Assembly: GCA_903915655.1 (NCBI GenBank)
Contig: CAIWTU010000093.1
Span: 1-64,000 of the forward strand
Direction of reading: 5' to 3'
Source of the DNA: an uncultured Geobacter sp.
Lineage (GTDB): Bacteria > Desulfobacterota > Desulfuromonadia > Geobacterales > Geobacteraceae
DNA: 64,000 bases
Positions 45,729 through 55,730 of the stretch are shown one piece after another (within the stretch, counting starts at the first letter, position 1; each line of letters starts with the position of its first letter). A model generated the notes under the pieces. That model had not been told where the DNA came from, did no database searches, and worked only from the letters and a program-made list of their open reading frames with translations. Position numbers and translations under genes: made by a program.

Positions 45729-46928
45729 ATGCGAGCCACGTACAGAGTAAAAGTGATCACCTTAGCGGGACTGCTGGCAACCGGCATAATAATGGCCGGC
45801 TGCGGCAAGAAAACGACTGCCGCTCCGCCAAGCGGACCTCCCGAGGTGGGAGTGGTTGTTGTAAAACCTCAGCGCGTTACGCTGACCACGGAACTGTCAG
45901 GCCGTACGTCGCCCCACCTGATCGCTGAAGTGCGCCCCCAGGTGGGGGGGATAATCCTGAAACGCCTCTTTACCGAGGGCTCTGACGTGAAGGCGGGGCA
46001 GCTCCTTTATCAAATCGACCCCGCCGCCTACCGGGCAGCTTTTGCCAGCGCCAGCGCGGCCCAGGCCAGGGCCGAAGCCAATCTGATCCCGGTCCGGCTC
46101 AAAGCCGAACGATTCAGGGAGCTGGTGAAGATCAATGCCGTCAGCCAGCAGGAGTATGATGATGCCGATGCCGCGTTCAAACAGACCGAGGCCGATGTCG
46201 CCTCCGCCAAGGCCGCAGTCGAAACAGCCCGGATCAATCTGGCCTATACCAAGGTAACTGCTCCCATTTCGGGACGAACCGGTCGCTCGACCGTAACAGA
46301 CGGAGCTCTGGTAACCGCCAGCCAGTCAGCAGCGTTGGCCACCATACAGCAACTCAACTCAATCTATGTGGATGTCACACAGTCCAGCGCCGAACTGCTG
46401 CGATTGAAGCGGAACCTTGCCAGCGGCCTGCTGAAAAACAACAGCTTGGGCCAGGCGCGGGTCAAATTGCTGCTTGAGGACGGCAGCCCCTATCCGTTGC
46501 CCGGCATCCTGAAGTTTTCCGAGGTCACCGTGGACCAGAGCACCGGCTCTATCACCCTGCGCGCGATCTTCCCGAACCCGAAACAGATCCTGCTGCCCGG
46601 CATGTTTGTCCGCGCCATCCTGGAGGAAGGGGTAAAGGAGAGCGCCATTCTTATCCCGCAACGTGGCGTGACCCGTAATCCCAAAGGGGATGCCACGGTA
46701 ATGGTAGTCGGGGCAAAAGAGAAGGTGGAGCAGCGGGTCATCAAGGTTGAGCGGACCGTCGACAACAACTGGCTGGTCAGCGAAGGGCTCAAAGCGGGTG
46801 ACCGCGTCATTCTGGAAGGGTTCCAGAAAGTAAAGCCGGGAACATCGGTTAAGGGGGTGCCATTCGGCAGCAAGCCCGCCGCGCCGGTTCCCGCAGCAGC
46901 CACCCAGCCCGCAGCAGCCAAAAGATAA
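45729..46928 (+). CDS. RND efflux periplasmic adaptor lipoprotein (AcrA/MexA type)
   Basis: A 399-residue membrane-fusion protein that links the inner-membrane pump to the outer-membrane channel. The signal ends in a lipobox (IMAGC, Cys25), so it is anchored as a lipoprotein. Then come the lipoyl halves (TSPHLIAEVRPQVGGII and TKVTAPISGRTG), a helical hairpin (about 100-170), a beta barrel and a membrane-proximal domain. The Ala/Pro-rich end is typical. It is the first pump gene, 12 bases before the transporter. Confidence 0.93.
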   Translation: MRATYRVKVITLAGLLATGIIMAGCGKKTTAAPPSGPPEVGVVVVKPQRVTLTTELSGRTSPHLIAEVRPQVGGIILKRLFTEGSDVKAGQLLYQIDPAAYRAAFASASAAQARAEANLIPVRLKAERFRELVKINAVSQQEYDDADAAFKQTEADVASAKAAVETARINLAYTKVTAPISGRTGRSTVTDGALVTASQSAALATIQQLNSIYVDVTQSSAELLRLKRNLASGLLKNNSLGQARVKLLLEDGSPYPLPGILKFSEVTVDQSTGSITLRAIFPNPKQILLPGMFVRAILEEGVKESAILIPQRGVTRNPKGDATVMVVGAKEKVEQRVIKVERTVDNNWLVSEGLKAGDRVILEGFQKVKPGTSVKGVPFGSKPAAPVPAAATQPAAAKR

Positions 46929-46940
46929 AGGAGACCCTCG

Positions 46941-49900
46941 ATGCCTCGTTTTTTCATCAATCGCCCGATTTTCGCCTGGGTGATCGCCATTATGATAATG
47001 CTGGCGGGTCTTCTGGCAATCAAGATTCTGCCGGTCTCCCAGTATCCACCGATTGCACCGCCGCAGATCGCCATCAACGCCATCTATCCGGGCGCCTCGG
47101 CCAAGACCGTGCAGGATACGGTCACTCAGGTCGTGGAACAGAAACTGAACGGGATCGACAACCTGATCTATATGTCGTCCACCAGCGACTCTTCGGGGGC
47201 TGTCTCCATCACCCTGACCTTCAAGGCGGGAACCGACCCGAACATAGCCCAGGTCCAGGTGCAGAACAAACTGCAGCTGGCCGTGCCGCTCCTCCCCCAG
47301 ATCGTGCAACGGCAGGGGATCTCGGTGGTCAAATCGACCAGAAACTTCCTGATGATTGTCGGACTGGTATCGGAAGACGGCTCCATGGACCGCAACGCCC
47401 TGACCGACTACATGGTCTCCAACTTCCAGGATATCCTCAGCCGTCTGGACGGTGTGGGGGAATTGCAACTCTTTGGCACCCAGAACGCCATGCGGATCTG
47501 GGTGAACCCGACCAAGCTGAACAACTACCACCTGACCACCAACGATATTACTGCAGCGCTGCAGGCCCAGAACGCCCAGGTATCGGCCGGTCAGTTCGGC
47601 GGCCTCCCCGCCGGCAAGGGGCAGGAGCTGAACGCCACCATCACCGCGCGCAATCTGCTCCAGACCCCGGAGCAGTTCGACGCCGTCGTCCTCCGCACCA
47701 ACAGCGACGGTTCCACGGTCAGGCTCAAGGATCTGGCTGAAACGAAGATCGGCACCGAGAACTATGATGTCCAGTCGTTCTACAACGGAAAACCGGTGGG
47801 TGGCATGGCAATCCGGCTGGCAGCCGGCTCCAACGCTCTGGATACGGGCAACCGGGTCAAGGCCAAGATGGAGGAACTTTCCAAATACTTCCCCGCCGGC
47901 ATGAAGGTGGTCTATCCCTACGATACCACTCCCTTTGTCAAGATTTCGATCGAAGAGGTGGTCCAGACCCTGTTAGAGGCTGTTTGCCTGGTCTTTATCA
48001 TCATGTTTCTCTTCCTTCAGAACATCCGGGCCACCCTGATCCCCACCATCGCCGTGCCGGTGGTGCTGCTCGGCACCATGGGCGTACTTTCGGCCTCCGG
48101 TTTCTCCATCAACACCCTGACCATGTTCGCCCTGGTTATCGTCATCGGCCTGCTGGTGGACGATGCCATCGTGGTGGTGGAGAACGTGGAACGGATCATG
48201 TCCGAGGAAGGTCTCTCCCCTCGTGACGCCACCATCAAATCGATGGGGCAGATCACCAGCGCCCTCTGGGGGATCGCCACCGTACTGACGGCGGTCTTCC
48301 TCCCAATGGCCTTCTTCGGCGGTTCCACCGGCGTCATCTACCGGCAGTTCTCCATAACTATAATCTCCGCCATGATCCTCTCGGTGCTGGTGGCGATGAT
48401 CCTGACCCCGGCTCTCTGCGCTACCCTTCTCAAACCGGTCAAAAAAGGGCATCATTCCAGTGAATCAGGCTGGTTCAAAGGGTTCTTCCGCTGGTTCAAC
48501 AAAGGGTTTGACTACTGCAGGACAAAGTATGAAGGACTCGTCGGCCGTTCATTCGCCAAACCGGTGCGCTACCTGGTGGCTTATGGCGCCATTGTCGCGG
48601 CCATGGCGTTCTTTTTCGTCCGTCTCCCCACATCATTCCTCCCCGATGAGGATCAGGGATTCATCATCTGCCAGGTTCAGCTGCCGACCGGGGCTACCCA
48701 GGAACGGACCGAACCGGTGATACGACAGTTGGAGCGGCATTTCCTTGAAAAGGAGAGCAAGACGGTGGAAGGGATAATCACTGTGACCGGGTTCAGTTTT
48801 GCCGGGCGCGGCCAGAACATGGGGCTGGCGTTTGTAAAACTCAAGGACTGGAAGCTGCGCAAGACAGCGGAGCTGAAGGCACCGGCTATTGCCGGCCGGG
48901 CCATGAAGGCGTTTTCGCAATTCCGTGACGGCCTGGTATTCGCCTTTGCTCCACCGGCGGTCCTTGAACTGGGTGTAGCGAATGGTTTTGACTTCCAGCT
49001 GCAGGATCGTGACGGCCTGGGGCATGAAAAGCTGATGGAGGCACGTAACCAACTGCTCGGGATGGCTATGAAAAACCGGAAACTTGTCGCGGTTCGCCCC
49101 AACGGCCAGGATGACTTTCCCGAGTTCAAGCTCGATATTGATGATGTGCGGGCCGGCGCCCAGGGGGTGTCGCTGGCCGATATCAACAGTGTCCTCTCCA
49201 CGGCCTGGGGGAGTAGCTACGTCAACGACTTCATCCAGAACGGCCGTATCAAGAAGGTCTACCTCCAGTCGGATCCCCGGTACCGGATGTTGCCGGAGGA
49301 TATCAACGGCTGGTATGTCAGGAACAAAAACGGTGACATGGTGCCGTTTTCCGCCTTTGCCACCGCCCACTGGCAGTACGGCTCACCCCGTCTGGAACGG
49401 TATAACGGCATTCCTGCCGTGGAGATCTTGGGGCAGGCAGCGCCGGGGGTAAGCACCGGTGAAGCAATGGCCGAGATGGAAGAGATGGCGGCCAAACTGC
49501 CGCCAGGGATCGGTTATGAATGGACCGGCCTCTCCTACGAGGAAAAACAGGCAGGGAAACAGGCGCCGGTCCTCTACGCTATCTCGCTGCTGGTGGTCTT
49601 TCTCAGCGTGGCGGCGCTCTATGAGAGCTGGACCATCCCCTTTGTCAATCTGCTGATGCTGCCGCTCGGGTTGGTGGGGGCGGTCACTGCCGTTACCCTG
49701 CGGGTACTCCCCGATGATATCTATCTCCAGATCGGCTTGCTCACCACCGTAGGACTTTCCACCAAAAACGCTATCCTGATCATTCAGTTCATCAAGGATC
49801 AGATGGATCAGGGGCATGAATTGGTCAAAGCCACCCTGGCGGCGGTGAAGATCCGGCTGCGGCCGGTTATCATGACGTCACTGGCGTTCTTTTTCGGTAC

Positions 49901-50111
49901 ACTGCCGCTGGCCCTTACCAAGGGGGCGGGTGCCGGTGCCCAGAACGCCATCGGCACCGCCGTTACCGGCGGGCTGCTTTCGGCCACCTTCATCGACCTG
50001 ATCTTTATTCCCTTTTTCTTTGTGCTGATCTCCCGCCTTTTTGCGAAGAAGCAGCCCCGGCTCTCCACCGTGGAACCTGGAGTATCTGCCAACTCCCCGG
50101 AGGTGAAGTGA
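46941..50111 (+). CDS. RND multidrug transporter, HAE1 family (AcrB/MexB type)
   Basis: A 1056-residue inner-membrane proton/drug antiporter. It begins [17 protein letters not shown] as AcrB-type pumps do, has twelve membrane helices in two halves and two large periplasmic loops. The proton-relay segment [20 protein letters not shown] carries the paired Asp of helix 4. The [12 protein letters not shown] segment marks the start of the second half. The substrate range cannot be told. Confidence 0.95.
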   Translation: MPRFFINRPIFAWVIAIMIMLAGLLAIKILPVSQYPPIAPPQIAINAIYPGASAKTVQDTVTQVVEQKLNGIDNLIYMSSTSDSSGAVSITLTFKAGTDPNIAQVQVQNKLQLAVPLLPQIVQRQGISVVKSTRNFLMIVGLVSEDGSMDRNALTDYMVSNFQDILSRLDGVGELQLFGTQNAMRIWVNPTKLNNYHLTTNDITAALQAQNAQVSAGQFGGLPAGKGQELNATITARNLLQTPEQFDAVVLRTNSDGSTVRLKDLAETKIGTENYDVQSFYNGKPVGGMAIRLAAGSNALDTGNRVKAKMEELSKYFPAGMKVVYPYDTTPFVKISIEEVVQTLLEAVCLVFIIMFLFLQNIRATLIPTIAVPVVLLGTMGVLSASGFSINTLTMFALVIVIGLLVDDAIVVVENVERIMSEEGLSPRDATIKSMGQITSALWGIATVLTAVFLPMAFFGGSTGVIYRQFSITIISAMILSVLVAMILTPALCATLLKPVKKGHHSSESGWFKGFFRWFNKGFDYCRTKYEGLVGRSFAKPVRYLVAYGAIVAAMAFFFVRLPTSFLPDEDQGFIICQVQLPTGATQERTEPVIRQLERHFLEKESKTVEGIITVTGFSFAGRGQNMGLAFVKLKDWKLRKTAELKAPAIAGRAMKAFSQFRDGLVFAFAPPAVLELGVANGFDFQLQDRDGLGHEKLMEARNQLLGMAMKNRKLVAVRPNGQDDFPEFKLDIDDVRAGAQGVSLADINSVLSTAWGSSYVNDFIQNGRIKKVYLQSDPRYRMLPEDINGWYVRNKNGDMVPFSAFATAHWQYGSPRLERYNGIPAVEILGQAAPGVSTGEAMAEMEEMAAKLPPGIGYEWTGLSYEEKQAGKQAPVLYAISLLVVFLSVAALYESWTIPFVNLLMLPLGLVGAVTAVTLRVLPDDIYLQIGLLTTVGLSTKNAILIIQFIKDQMDQGHELVKATLAAVKIRLRPVIMTSLAFFFGTLPLALTKGAGAGAQNAIGTAVTGGLLSATFIDLIFIPFFFVLISRLFAKKQPRLSTVEPGVSANSPEVK

Positions 50112-50112
50112 C

Positions 50113-51555
50113 ATGGAAGATATGAAGCGGATAACGACATTCTTAGGCCTTTCTTTAGTCGCGTTCCTCTGCCTGGCCGGCTGTTCGACCATGGCCCCCG
50201 AATACAAACAACCGGCAATCTCTGTGCCGTCTTCATGGCCAAATGGCCCCGCTTACAAAGAAACGAAGGGGGGATTCGGCGGAGAAAAAGTTGTCGCCGA
50301 CATCGCCTGGCAGGAATTCTTTACAGATCCGCAACTGCGGAAACTGATAGCTTTGGCGCTGGAGAACAACCGCGACCTGCGGGTGGCGGCCCTCAACATC
50401 GAGAAATCCCGTGCCCAGTATCAGATCCAGCGTTCTGGTCTCTTTCCGAAGGTCGATGCTAACGCATTACACACCACCCAGCTCATTGCCAGTGACTTTT
50501 CGGGCCTTGGAATCCCTTTGGACGTCCATCAGTACGATGTCGGACTCGGCCTCAGCTCCTATGAAATCGACCTGTTCGGTCGGGTGCGGAGCCTCAAGGA
50601 CCAGGCCCTGGAGCAGTTTATTGCTACGAAGCAGGCTCGGCGCAGCGTACAGATCAGCCTGGTCAGCGAGGTTGCGGCAAACTACCTTACACTGGCCGCC
50701 GACCGCGAACGGCTGAAGCTCGCCAAAGATACCCTGACGAGCCAGCAGACCTCTTACCAGCTTATCCGCAGTCGCTACGAGTCAGGGATCTCGTCCGCCC
50801 TCGATCTCCACCAGGCCCAGACCACTGTCGCTACGGCGCGGGTCGACATTGCCCGCTTCACTACCTTTGTGGCCCAGGATGAAAACGGACTGAACCTGCT
50901 GGTCGGTTCCCCGGTTCCGTCTGAGCTCCTCCCCGTCACCCTTTCAGAAAGGCTAACTCCCCTGAAGGAGCTGCAACCAGGCCTTCCGTCCGATGTCCTG
51001 CTTGTCCGCCCCGACATCCTCCAGGCAGAGCATCTCCTCAAAGGGGCCAACGCCAATATCGGCGCGGCGCGGGCGGCTTTTTTCCCCCGCATCACCCTGG
51101 TCTCGTCCGTAGGTTTGGGGAGTAGCAGCCTTAGCGGACTCTTCAATTCCGGCGCCTTTGTCTACAAAGTCGCACCGCAGATTTCTCTCCCGATCTTCGA
51201 CGCCGGCAGCAACCGGGCCAATCTGAAGGCGGCAGAGGTGGATCGCGACATCGCGCTGGCCCAGTACGAAAAGGCGATTCAGACCGCCTTCCGGGAAGTG
51301 GCCGATGCCCTTGCCCAGCGGGGGACCATTGATGACCAGCTGGCGGCGCAGCGCTCCCTCAACCACGCCACCTCCGAGAGCTATCGCCTCTCTATGGCGC
51401 GCTACAAAAAGGGGGTCGACAGCTACCTGAACGTCCTTGACGCACAGCGCTCGCTTTATACCTCTCAGCAGGGGCTAATCAGTGTCGGCCTGACTCGGCT
51501 GGCCAATCAGGTAACCCTCTACAAGGTTCTGGGCGGAGGGAGCGAGAAAAAATGA
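50113..51555 (+). CDS. Outer-membrane efflux lipoprotein (NodT/OprM type)
   Basis: A 480-residue TolC-like channel with a lipobox (LCLAGC, Cys24). Two tandem outer-membrane efflux repeats (about 65-270 and 285-475) show the usual helical pairs; the second ends with RYKKGVDSYLNVLDAQRSLY. The start is one base after the transporter's stop, with ggaggtg upstream. It completes the tripartite pump. Confidence 0.94.
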   Translation: MEDMKRITTFLGLSLVAFLCLAGCSTMAPEYKQPAISVPSSWPNGPAYKETKGGFGGEKVVADIAWQEFFTDPQLRKLIALALENNRDLRVAALNIEKSRAQYQIQRSGLFPKVDANALHTTQLIASDFSGLGIPLDVHQYDVGLGLSSYEIDLFGRVRSLKDQALEQFIATKQARRSVQISLVSEVAANYLTLAADRERLKLAKDTLTSQQTSYQLIRSRYESGISSALDLHQAQTTVATARVDIARFTTFVAQDENGLNLLVGSPVPSELLPVTLSERLTPLKELQPGLPSDVLLVRPDILQAEHLLKGANANIGAARAAFFPRITLVSSVGLGSSSLSGLFNSGAFVYKVAPQISLPIFDAGSNRANLKAAEVDRDIALAQYEKAIQTAFREVADALAQRGTIDDQLAAQRSLNHATSESYRLSMARYKKGVDSYLNVLDAQRSLYTSQQGLISVGLTRLANQVTLYKVLGGGSEKK

Positions 51556-51792
51556 CAGAATGCGGTATGGATGATAAATCAGGCAATTAGCTGCATCTGA
51601 ACAACCCCGATGTTTCGGCGATGGTTTATCTTTTTCTATTGCGCTTCTCTGCCGTAGTTGATAAACATGTATGAGCCCCTGAAAGATAGCAGATTGACTG
51701 GAAGTTCCCCCCGACAGCCGCCGAATGACGATCCCATTTAAGCCGATCTTGCAAAGAGGTCCTGCGGAGAGGAGAGCGCTATCAATGAATAA
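51556..51792. other. Intergenic stretch after the RND operon
   Basis: About 240 bases with no credible gene, repeat or clear terminator hairpin. It leads into the decayed sensor remnant. Confidence 0.5.
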
Positions 51793-52225
51793 AGATTCAA
51801 CTGCACCCTTGCCCCACTGGTTGACCCGAAGGGGAAGGTTCTTCTCGCTCTGGGGAGTCCGGGCGAGACGGACCGTGGAGTGACGGCCTTCCTGGATGAA
51901 GCATTCCGCAAGGGGGTAGGGTACCCGTCTTCAGAGACCCGGACACCTACCGAACCACGCTGAGCCCCATATCGTGATCACCCCGTTCTTTACAAAGGAG
52001 GGGAAAAACCGGACCCCCTTGGGAGCCATCGTACTTCTCAACGACGCCTCACAGTTTTTCTATCCCCTGATACAAAGATGGCCGCTCCCGAGCAAAACTG
52101 CGGAAACGCTTCTCGTTATGCGCGACGGCGATGACGTGCTCTACATAAACAACCTCCGCTACCGGCCGGACGGGGCGCTGAAGCTCCGAATCCCCAGCAT
52201 TATTCCCTTGCACCTGAAACCGTAA
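51793..52225 (+). pseudogene. Remnant of a periplasmic sensor domain (PAS/histidine-kinase type)
   Basis: One frame (51793-51963) reads LVDPKGKVLLALG...GVTAFLDEAFRKG and stops. After frame changes, a second (51974-52225) reads VITPFFTKEGKNRTPLGAIV and VMRDGDDVLYINNLRYRP. In order, these resemble the extracellular sensing domain of PAS/GGDEF or histidine-kinase proteins I associate with Geobacter. No membrane helix or kinase part remains. At least two frameshifts and a C-terminal deletion are needed to explain it. An 83-residue open frame survives at its end but is unlikely to be a gene on its own. Confidence 0.5.
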
Positions 52226-52315
52226 ACGACTTGAGCTCAGCTACCTGCTGATGCAGTTGCGGCATATCCGCAGCGGTGAAAATCTCGGCAGACTATTTTC
52301 CTGAAAGGTATTTCC

Positions 52316-53263
52316 ATGACAGATTCCATCATCATCGGTGTCAGCTCCTGCCTGCTGGGAGAACATGTCCGTTACGATGGCGGCCATAAACATGATCGTT
52401 ACATCACCGATACCCTTGGACAGTACTTCCGCTTCCTGCCGCTCTGCCCCGAGGTAGGCTGCGGACTGCCGATTCCCAGGGAGTCCATGCGCCTGGAAGG
52501 CAATCCTGCCAATCCCCGGTTGATAACCGGCAGGAGCCGTATCGACCATACCGATCGGATGCTGGAATTTTGCCGGATAAAGGTCAAAGAACTGGAAGGT
52601 GCGGACCTCTGCGGTTTCATCTTCAAAAAAGATTCTCCAAGTTCCGGTCTGTTCCGGGTCAAGGTCTATAACAATGGCGCTGCAGCCAAAAGTGGCAGAG
52701 GCCTCTTCGCTGCAGCGGTGGCCCATCACTTTCCGCTACTCCCTATGGAGGAAGAGGGGCGCCTGAATGACCCGCAACTCAGGGAAAACTTCATCGAACG
52801 GGTCTTCACCTATCGGCGCTGGAAGGACTTTCTGGCCTCCGGTCCCACGCTGGGCCGGCTGGTGGAGTTTCATACTTCCCACAAACTGCTGATGATGGCC
52901 CATAGTCCCGAGGCTTATCGCAGCATGGGAGTATTGGTCGCCCATGGCAAGGAATTGCCGCTGCCCGAACTCTTTTATCGTTACGAAGAGTTGTTCATGA
53001 AAGGGTTGGTCCTGCAGGCCTCGAACAAAAAGAACACCAACGTCCTGCAGCATATGATGGGCTATTTCAAGAAGCAGCTTTCCCCGGGAGAAAAGGCGGA
53101 ACTGCTGGAAGTAATCGGCCAGTATCATGAAGGTCTGTCACCGCTGCTTGTGCCGCTGACGCTGCTCAGACATTATGTCCGCAAGTATGAACAGCGGTAT
53201 CTGCAGGGGCAGGTCTATTTGTCACCACATCCGGCACAACTGATGCTGCAGAATCATGTCTGA
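52316..53263 (+). CDS. DUF523-DUF1722 fusion (TudS-like Fe-S protein, YbgA type)
   Basis: A 315-residue cytoplasmic protein. The DUF523 half (about 1-150) has conserved Cys at 12 (SSCLLG), 44 and 49 (CPEVGCG) and 99, where the related 2-thiouracil desulfurase TudS binds a [4Fe-4S] cluster. The DUF1722/YbgA half (about 180-305) includes LVEFHTSHKLLMMAHSPEAY and the KKNTNVLQHMMGYFK motif. Desulfuration of thiolated bases or nucleosides is a reasonable guess for the first half; the second half has no known reaction. No photolyase gene, a frequent YbgA neighbour, is adjacent. Confidence 0.85.
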   Translation: MTDSIIIGVSSCLLGEHVRYDGGHKHDRYITDTLGQYFRFLPLCPEVGCGLPIPRESMRLEGNPANPRLITGRSRIDHTDRMLEFCRIKVKELEGADLCGFIFKKDSPSSGLFRVKVYNNGAAAKSGRGLFAAAVAHHFPLLPMEEEGRLNDPQLRENFIERVFTYRRWKDFLASGPTLGRLVEFHTSHKLLMMAHSPEAYRSMGVLVAHGKELPLPELFYRYEELFMKGLVLQASNKKNTNVLQHMMGYFKKQLSPGEKAELLEVIGQYHEGLSPLLVPLTLLRHYVRKYEQRYLQGQVYLSPHPAQLMLQNHV

Positions 53264-53265
53264 TA

Positions 53266-53562
53266 CTAAGTTGCAATCAAATCATTATTTACGATCCAAC
53301 TGAAGCCGGTGAGGCTTTGAGCTCTTGATTGATCATTTTCCAGTGATACAAGTGCTTCGACAAGGGTGTCCTCGACGGAATCAAGATTGTTAGCGGTCAG
53401 GATGCTGAAATCCCGCTCTTTCGTGATCCCCCGTTCCTGACATTCATCGGTCAGGTTCTGGCGGATGGCAATGCCCCGCAACCGCTTGTCGATCCAATCC
53501 TTCGGGTATCCTTTCTGTTCGTAGAGCTGTTTGATACGTTCCTGGGCCAGCTCGGGACTTTC
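53266..53562 (-). pseudogene. Fragment of a BRO/antirepressor-type phage protein
   Basis: About 98 codons on the minus strand (RIKQLYEQKGYPKDWIDKRL, then RGIAIRQNLTDE and ERGITKERDFSILT) resemble the C-terminal part of Bro-N/DinD-like antirepressors of phages and islands. The Bro-N domain is missing. The fragment starts in mid-protein right after the integrase scrap. It ends in a frame that departs from the family (SLENDQSRAQSLTGF...). An alternative start inside the integrase scrap lets it look like a 118-residue gene, but the first 20 residues are out of frame with the integrase. Confidence 0.55.
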
Positions 53563-53615
53563 GGTTTGGCATTTTTGACCTGAATATCGGTCAGTGGTAT
53601 AATCCGCCGCGGCAT
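53559..53615 (-). pseudogene. N-terminal scrap of a P4-type tyrosine integrase
   Basis: An intact ribosome site (ggaggtgccct) and ATG open the peptide MPRRIIPLTDIQVKNAKPK, the usual start of P4/island integrases. The match stops after 19 codons, where the BRO-type fragment begins in another frame. A deletion has joined the two. The catalytic domain is gone, so the scrap cannot mobilise the island. Confidence 0.7.
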
Positions 53616-53713
53616 AGGGCACCTCCGGCTATAGGAGTATATTTGGTGAAAATCTACCAAAAAAACGCCGGATGTCAAAAGACGGGGTCGGATCTATAGG
53701 GACGATAAAAAGC

Positions 53714-53741
53714 AAAAAGCCCCTGATTTCTCAGAGGCTTT
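53714..53741 (-). terminator. Terminator-like hairpin upstream of the integrase scrap
   Basis: Arms aaagcccctga (53716-53726) and tcagaggcttt (53731-53741) with loop tttc. On the minus strand it is followed by ttgctttttatcg. It lies on the island side of the integrase scrap. Confidence 0.6.
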
Positions 53742-53750
53742 CGGACTTCA

Positions 53751-53788
53751 ATGGACTTCGCCAGATTGTAAATGGCGAGAGAGTCCAT
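53751..53788. repeat. Hairpin near the island's left edge
   Basis: atggact (53751-53757) with agtccat (53782-53788), plus cgcca / tggcg pairing inside. It could be part of an attachment region or a folded RNA. No tRNA gene adjoins it. Confidence 0.5.
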
Positions 53789-54010
53789 CGAACTGCGGAC
53801 TCAACCTACTGATATTAAAAAGATCCGGTAGGCCGCCTGAATGTTGCTACCACAAAAAATACCACAAAAGAATCAGTGGCCATTTAATTGAATACTTTGT
53901 TTACCATAAGAAGGGCTTGTTGGGCAAGCACAATTCAGTCATTTACCATGTCGCAGACCGACAGAGTGCGATTAAACTGCTGACACCGGACAAGATCCGG
54001 GGAGGTTCAT

Positions 54011-54358
54011 ATGTCAAATACCATCAAATACTATGACGCCCAACAATGGTTAAGAGAGACACAGCCAAAACGGGCAAAGCTCCCGGCAGTGCTAGTCGCA
54101 ATATTCGTTACACTGTTCACCAGCGCGGTTGCCGGCCTGCTGGTCGGCCTCTGTTTCTTGGCGATATTCTGGTACTGGGCAATCGGCATCGCCTGCATCT
54201 CGCTGCCGTACATCCTGATGGACCGGGTGCAGGTGCGGCTCTATCATGGATACATCAAGGGAAAGCCGTTCTGGACGCTGATTAAATATGCCTTCTCCAG
54301 CACGGACTATCGCCCCTGTTATGTCCCCTGGTGGTACTGGCGCTGGTACTACTGGTAG
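54011..54358 (+). CDS. Small membrane protein with a Trp/Tyr-rich tail, unknown
   Basis: A 115-residue protein. A polar N-terminus (about 1-22) is followed by two close hydrophobic segments (about 25-47 and 50-68), an amphipathic stretch, and the very aromatic end YVPWWYWRWYYW. A strong ribosome site (ggggagg) precedes the ATG at proper distance, so it is probably expressed. I recognise no family. It is the only + strand gene in the island and converges with the DUF6880 gene. Confidence 0.6.
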   Translation: MSNTIKYYDAQQWLRETQPKRAKLPAVLVAIFVTLFTSAVAGLLVGLCFLAIFWYWAIGIACISLPYILMDRVQVRLYHGYIKGKPFWTLIKYAFSSTDYRPCYVPWWYWRWYYW

Positions 54359-54374
54359 TAGAGATGTAATTGGC

Positions 54375-55721
54375 TTACTTCCCGTATTTTGACCAGAAGC
54401 TGCTTTTCCTGCCATGATCGCGTCTGAGTTCAAGCAGATAGACATCATGTGTCTCCGCACTGCTCCATTCGCTGATACAACGGGCTAACAGATCAAGTTT
54501 CCGCAGATAGTTGACACCATGATGATAGATCCTGCTCTGGGCACGACGCAGTATGGAGTCGAGTAGAGCCCGATAGATTATCGATGCGCAGAGAAGGCGC
54601 CCGCTTTTCTCCATGGCTTCGGCCAACGGGAGTAATCCGCCGTAGTAATCACCATTGAGTTGGTCTGCATGTTTCAGCACATACGTTTCAGCTGCGTCCT
54701 GCCGCTCAATTTCAACGAGAAAGGCGGCATCCAGCGGAGAAAACCTGGCTGACCCAAGTATAGCGCCTATCTCGTCCGTCAGCAGGTCATCCCTCTTGTC
54801 ATGGCCGATCACATCCAACAGAAGCAATAGAGATGAGGCGCTGCGACTCCGCCTGAATATACGCCATGCGGCTTCGGACTGCCTGGAACTGTTTCCTGTC
54901 CGTCCATGGATTTCAAGCAGCAGGTTATCCCGCTCCACCTGCATGTAGGTGTCCGCTTCTGGAATCTTTTCCAGCCACGTTAATGCTGCAAGTTCGTTGC
55001 CGCACTCCAGATAGACACGGGCAATGTCGACGCAGGCTGCGGTAGACAGAGTGTCCCATGAAGCCAGCCGCGCACGTTCGAACAGTGCGGGATCCTTAAA
55101 CTGCCGGGCCAGAGATTCGACACCGTGCAGCCAATTACGGCTCTGATACTCTCCTGTTTCCTGGTCAGCCAGCTCCAGCATGCGTGATACCATCTCCCGC
55201 ATTGCCTCTGCGGGCAGATATTCCGCAGCGCAGTCAACCAGCACATCGCGAACTCCGTAACTGTCAGACTCCATCAGCCTGAGAACGAGGTTCCCAAGCC
55301 ACTTTTTGTTGGCGCAGCGTACGGCGTAGCTTACAAACAGCTCTCTCGCATCAAAGCGGAAAACATCTCCGACGCTGCCTCCGGAGTCATCACAACAGCC
55401 GAGAGCCCCGGCATCGCATTCGTAGAAGGCCGCAATCATTTCAGCTCCGGTCTGCGGGTCCGGATCTCCGGCGCGTAAATCATCGAGAACAGCCAACAGC
55501 TCCCGTGCATAATCCGATGATTCGCGCCAACTCACAAAACGGCGGCTCTGCCTGATTTCTGCTAGCTTTGCCATATACCGCTCGATATTCCCCTGTGGAG
55601 TCTGTGTCATCCGCTCCACCAGGTCATCCGCAGCATCGATGGTGCCTGCCAACTCCAGCAAGGCGTCTGCCAGCCTGTCAGCACCAAGATTCAGAAGTTT
55701 CTGCCTACGGTCATGATTCAC
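54375..55721 (-). CDS. DUF6880-type protein, unknown
   Basis: A 448-residue, largely helical protein that looks like a repeat solenoid. The end (LELRRDHGRKSSFWSKYG) matches the conserved close of DUF6880 proteins, which often accompany SWIM zinc-finger genes. No catalytic motif is evident. The GTG start has GGAG upstream and follows the DUF6155 gene by 9 bases, so it is the last gene of a four-gene unit. Confidence 0.65.
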   Translation of the reverse strand: MNHDRRQKLLNLGADRLADALLELAGTIDAADDLVERMTQTPQGNIERYMAKLAEIRQSRRFVSWRESSDYARELLAVLDDLRAGDPDPQTGAEMIAAFYECDAGALGCCDDSGGSVGDVFRFDARELFVSYAVRCANKKWLGNLVLRLMESDSYGVRDVLVDCAAEYLPAEAMREMVSRMLELADQETGEYQSRNWLHGVESLARQFKDPALFERARLASWDTLSTAACVDIARVYLECGNELAALTWLEKIPEADTYMQVERDNLLLEIHGRTGNSSRQSEAAWRIFRRSRSASSLLLLLDVIGHDKRDDLLTDEIGAILGSARFSPLDAAFLVEIERQDAAETYVLKHADQLNGDYYGGLLPLAEAMEKSGRLLCASIIYRALLDSILRRAQSRIYHHGVNYLRKLDLLARCISEWSSAETHDVYLLELRRDHGRKSSFWSKYGK

Positions 55722-55730
55722 GTGTATCTG

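Noticed and set aside
46359-47531. A 390-codon minus-strand frame opposite the adaptor and RND transporter genes
   Set aside because: GC-rich coding DNA often leaves such antisense frames open; the + strand proteins are clearly real.
53451-53678. A 75-codon minus-strand frame across the integrase scrap
   Set aside because: Only the 19 integrase codons are meaningful; the codons on either side do not match any integrase.
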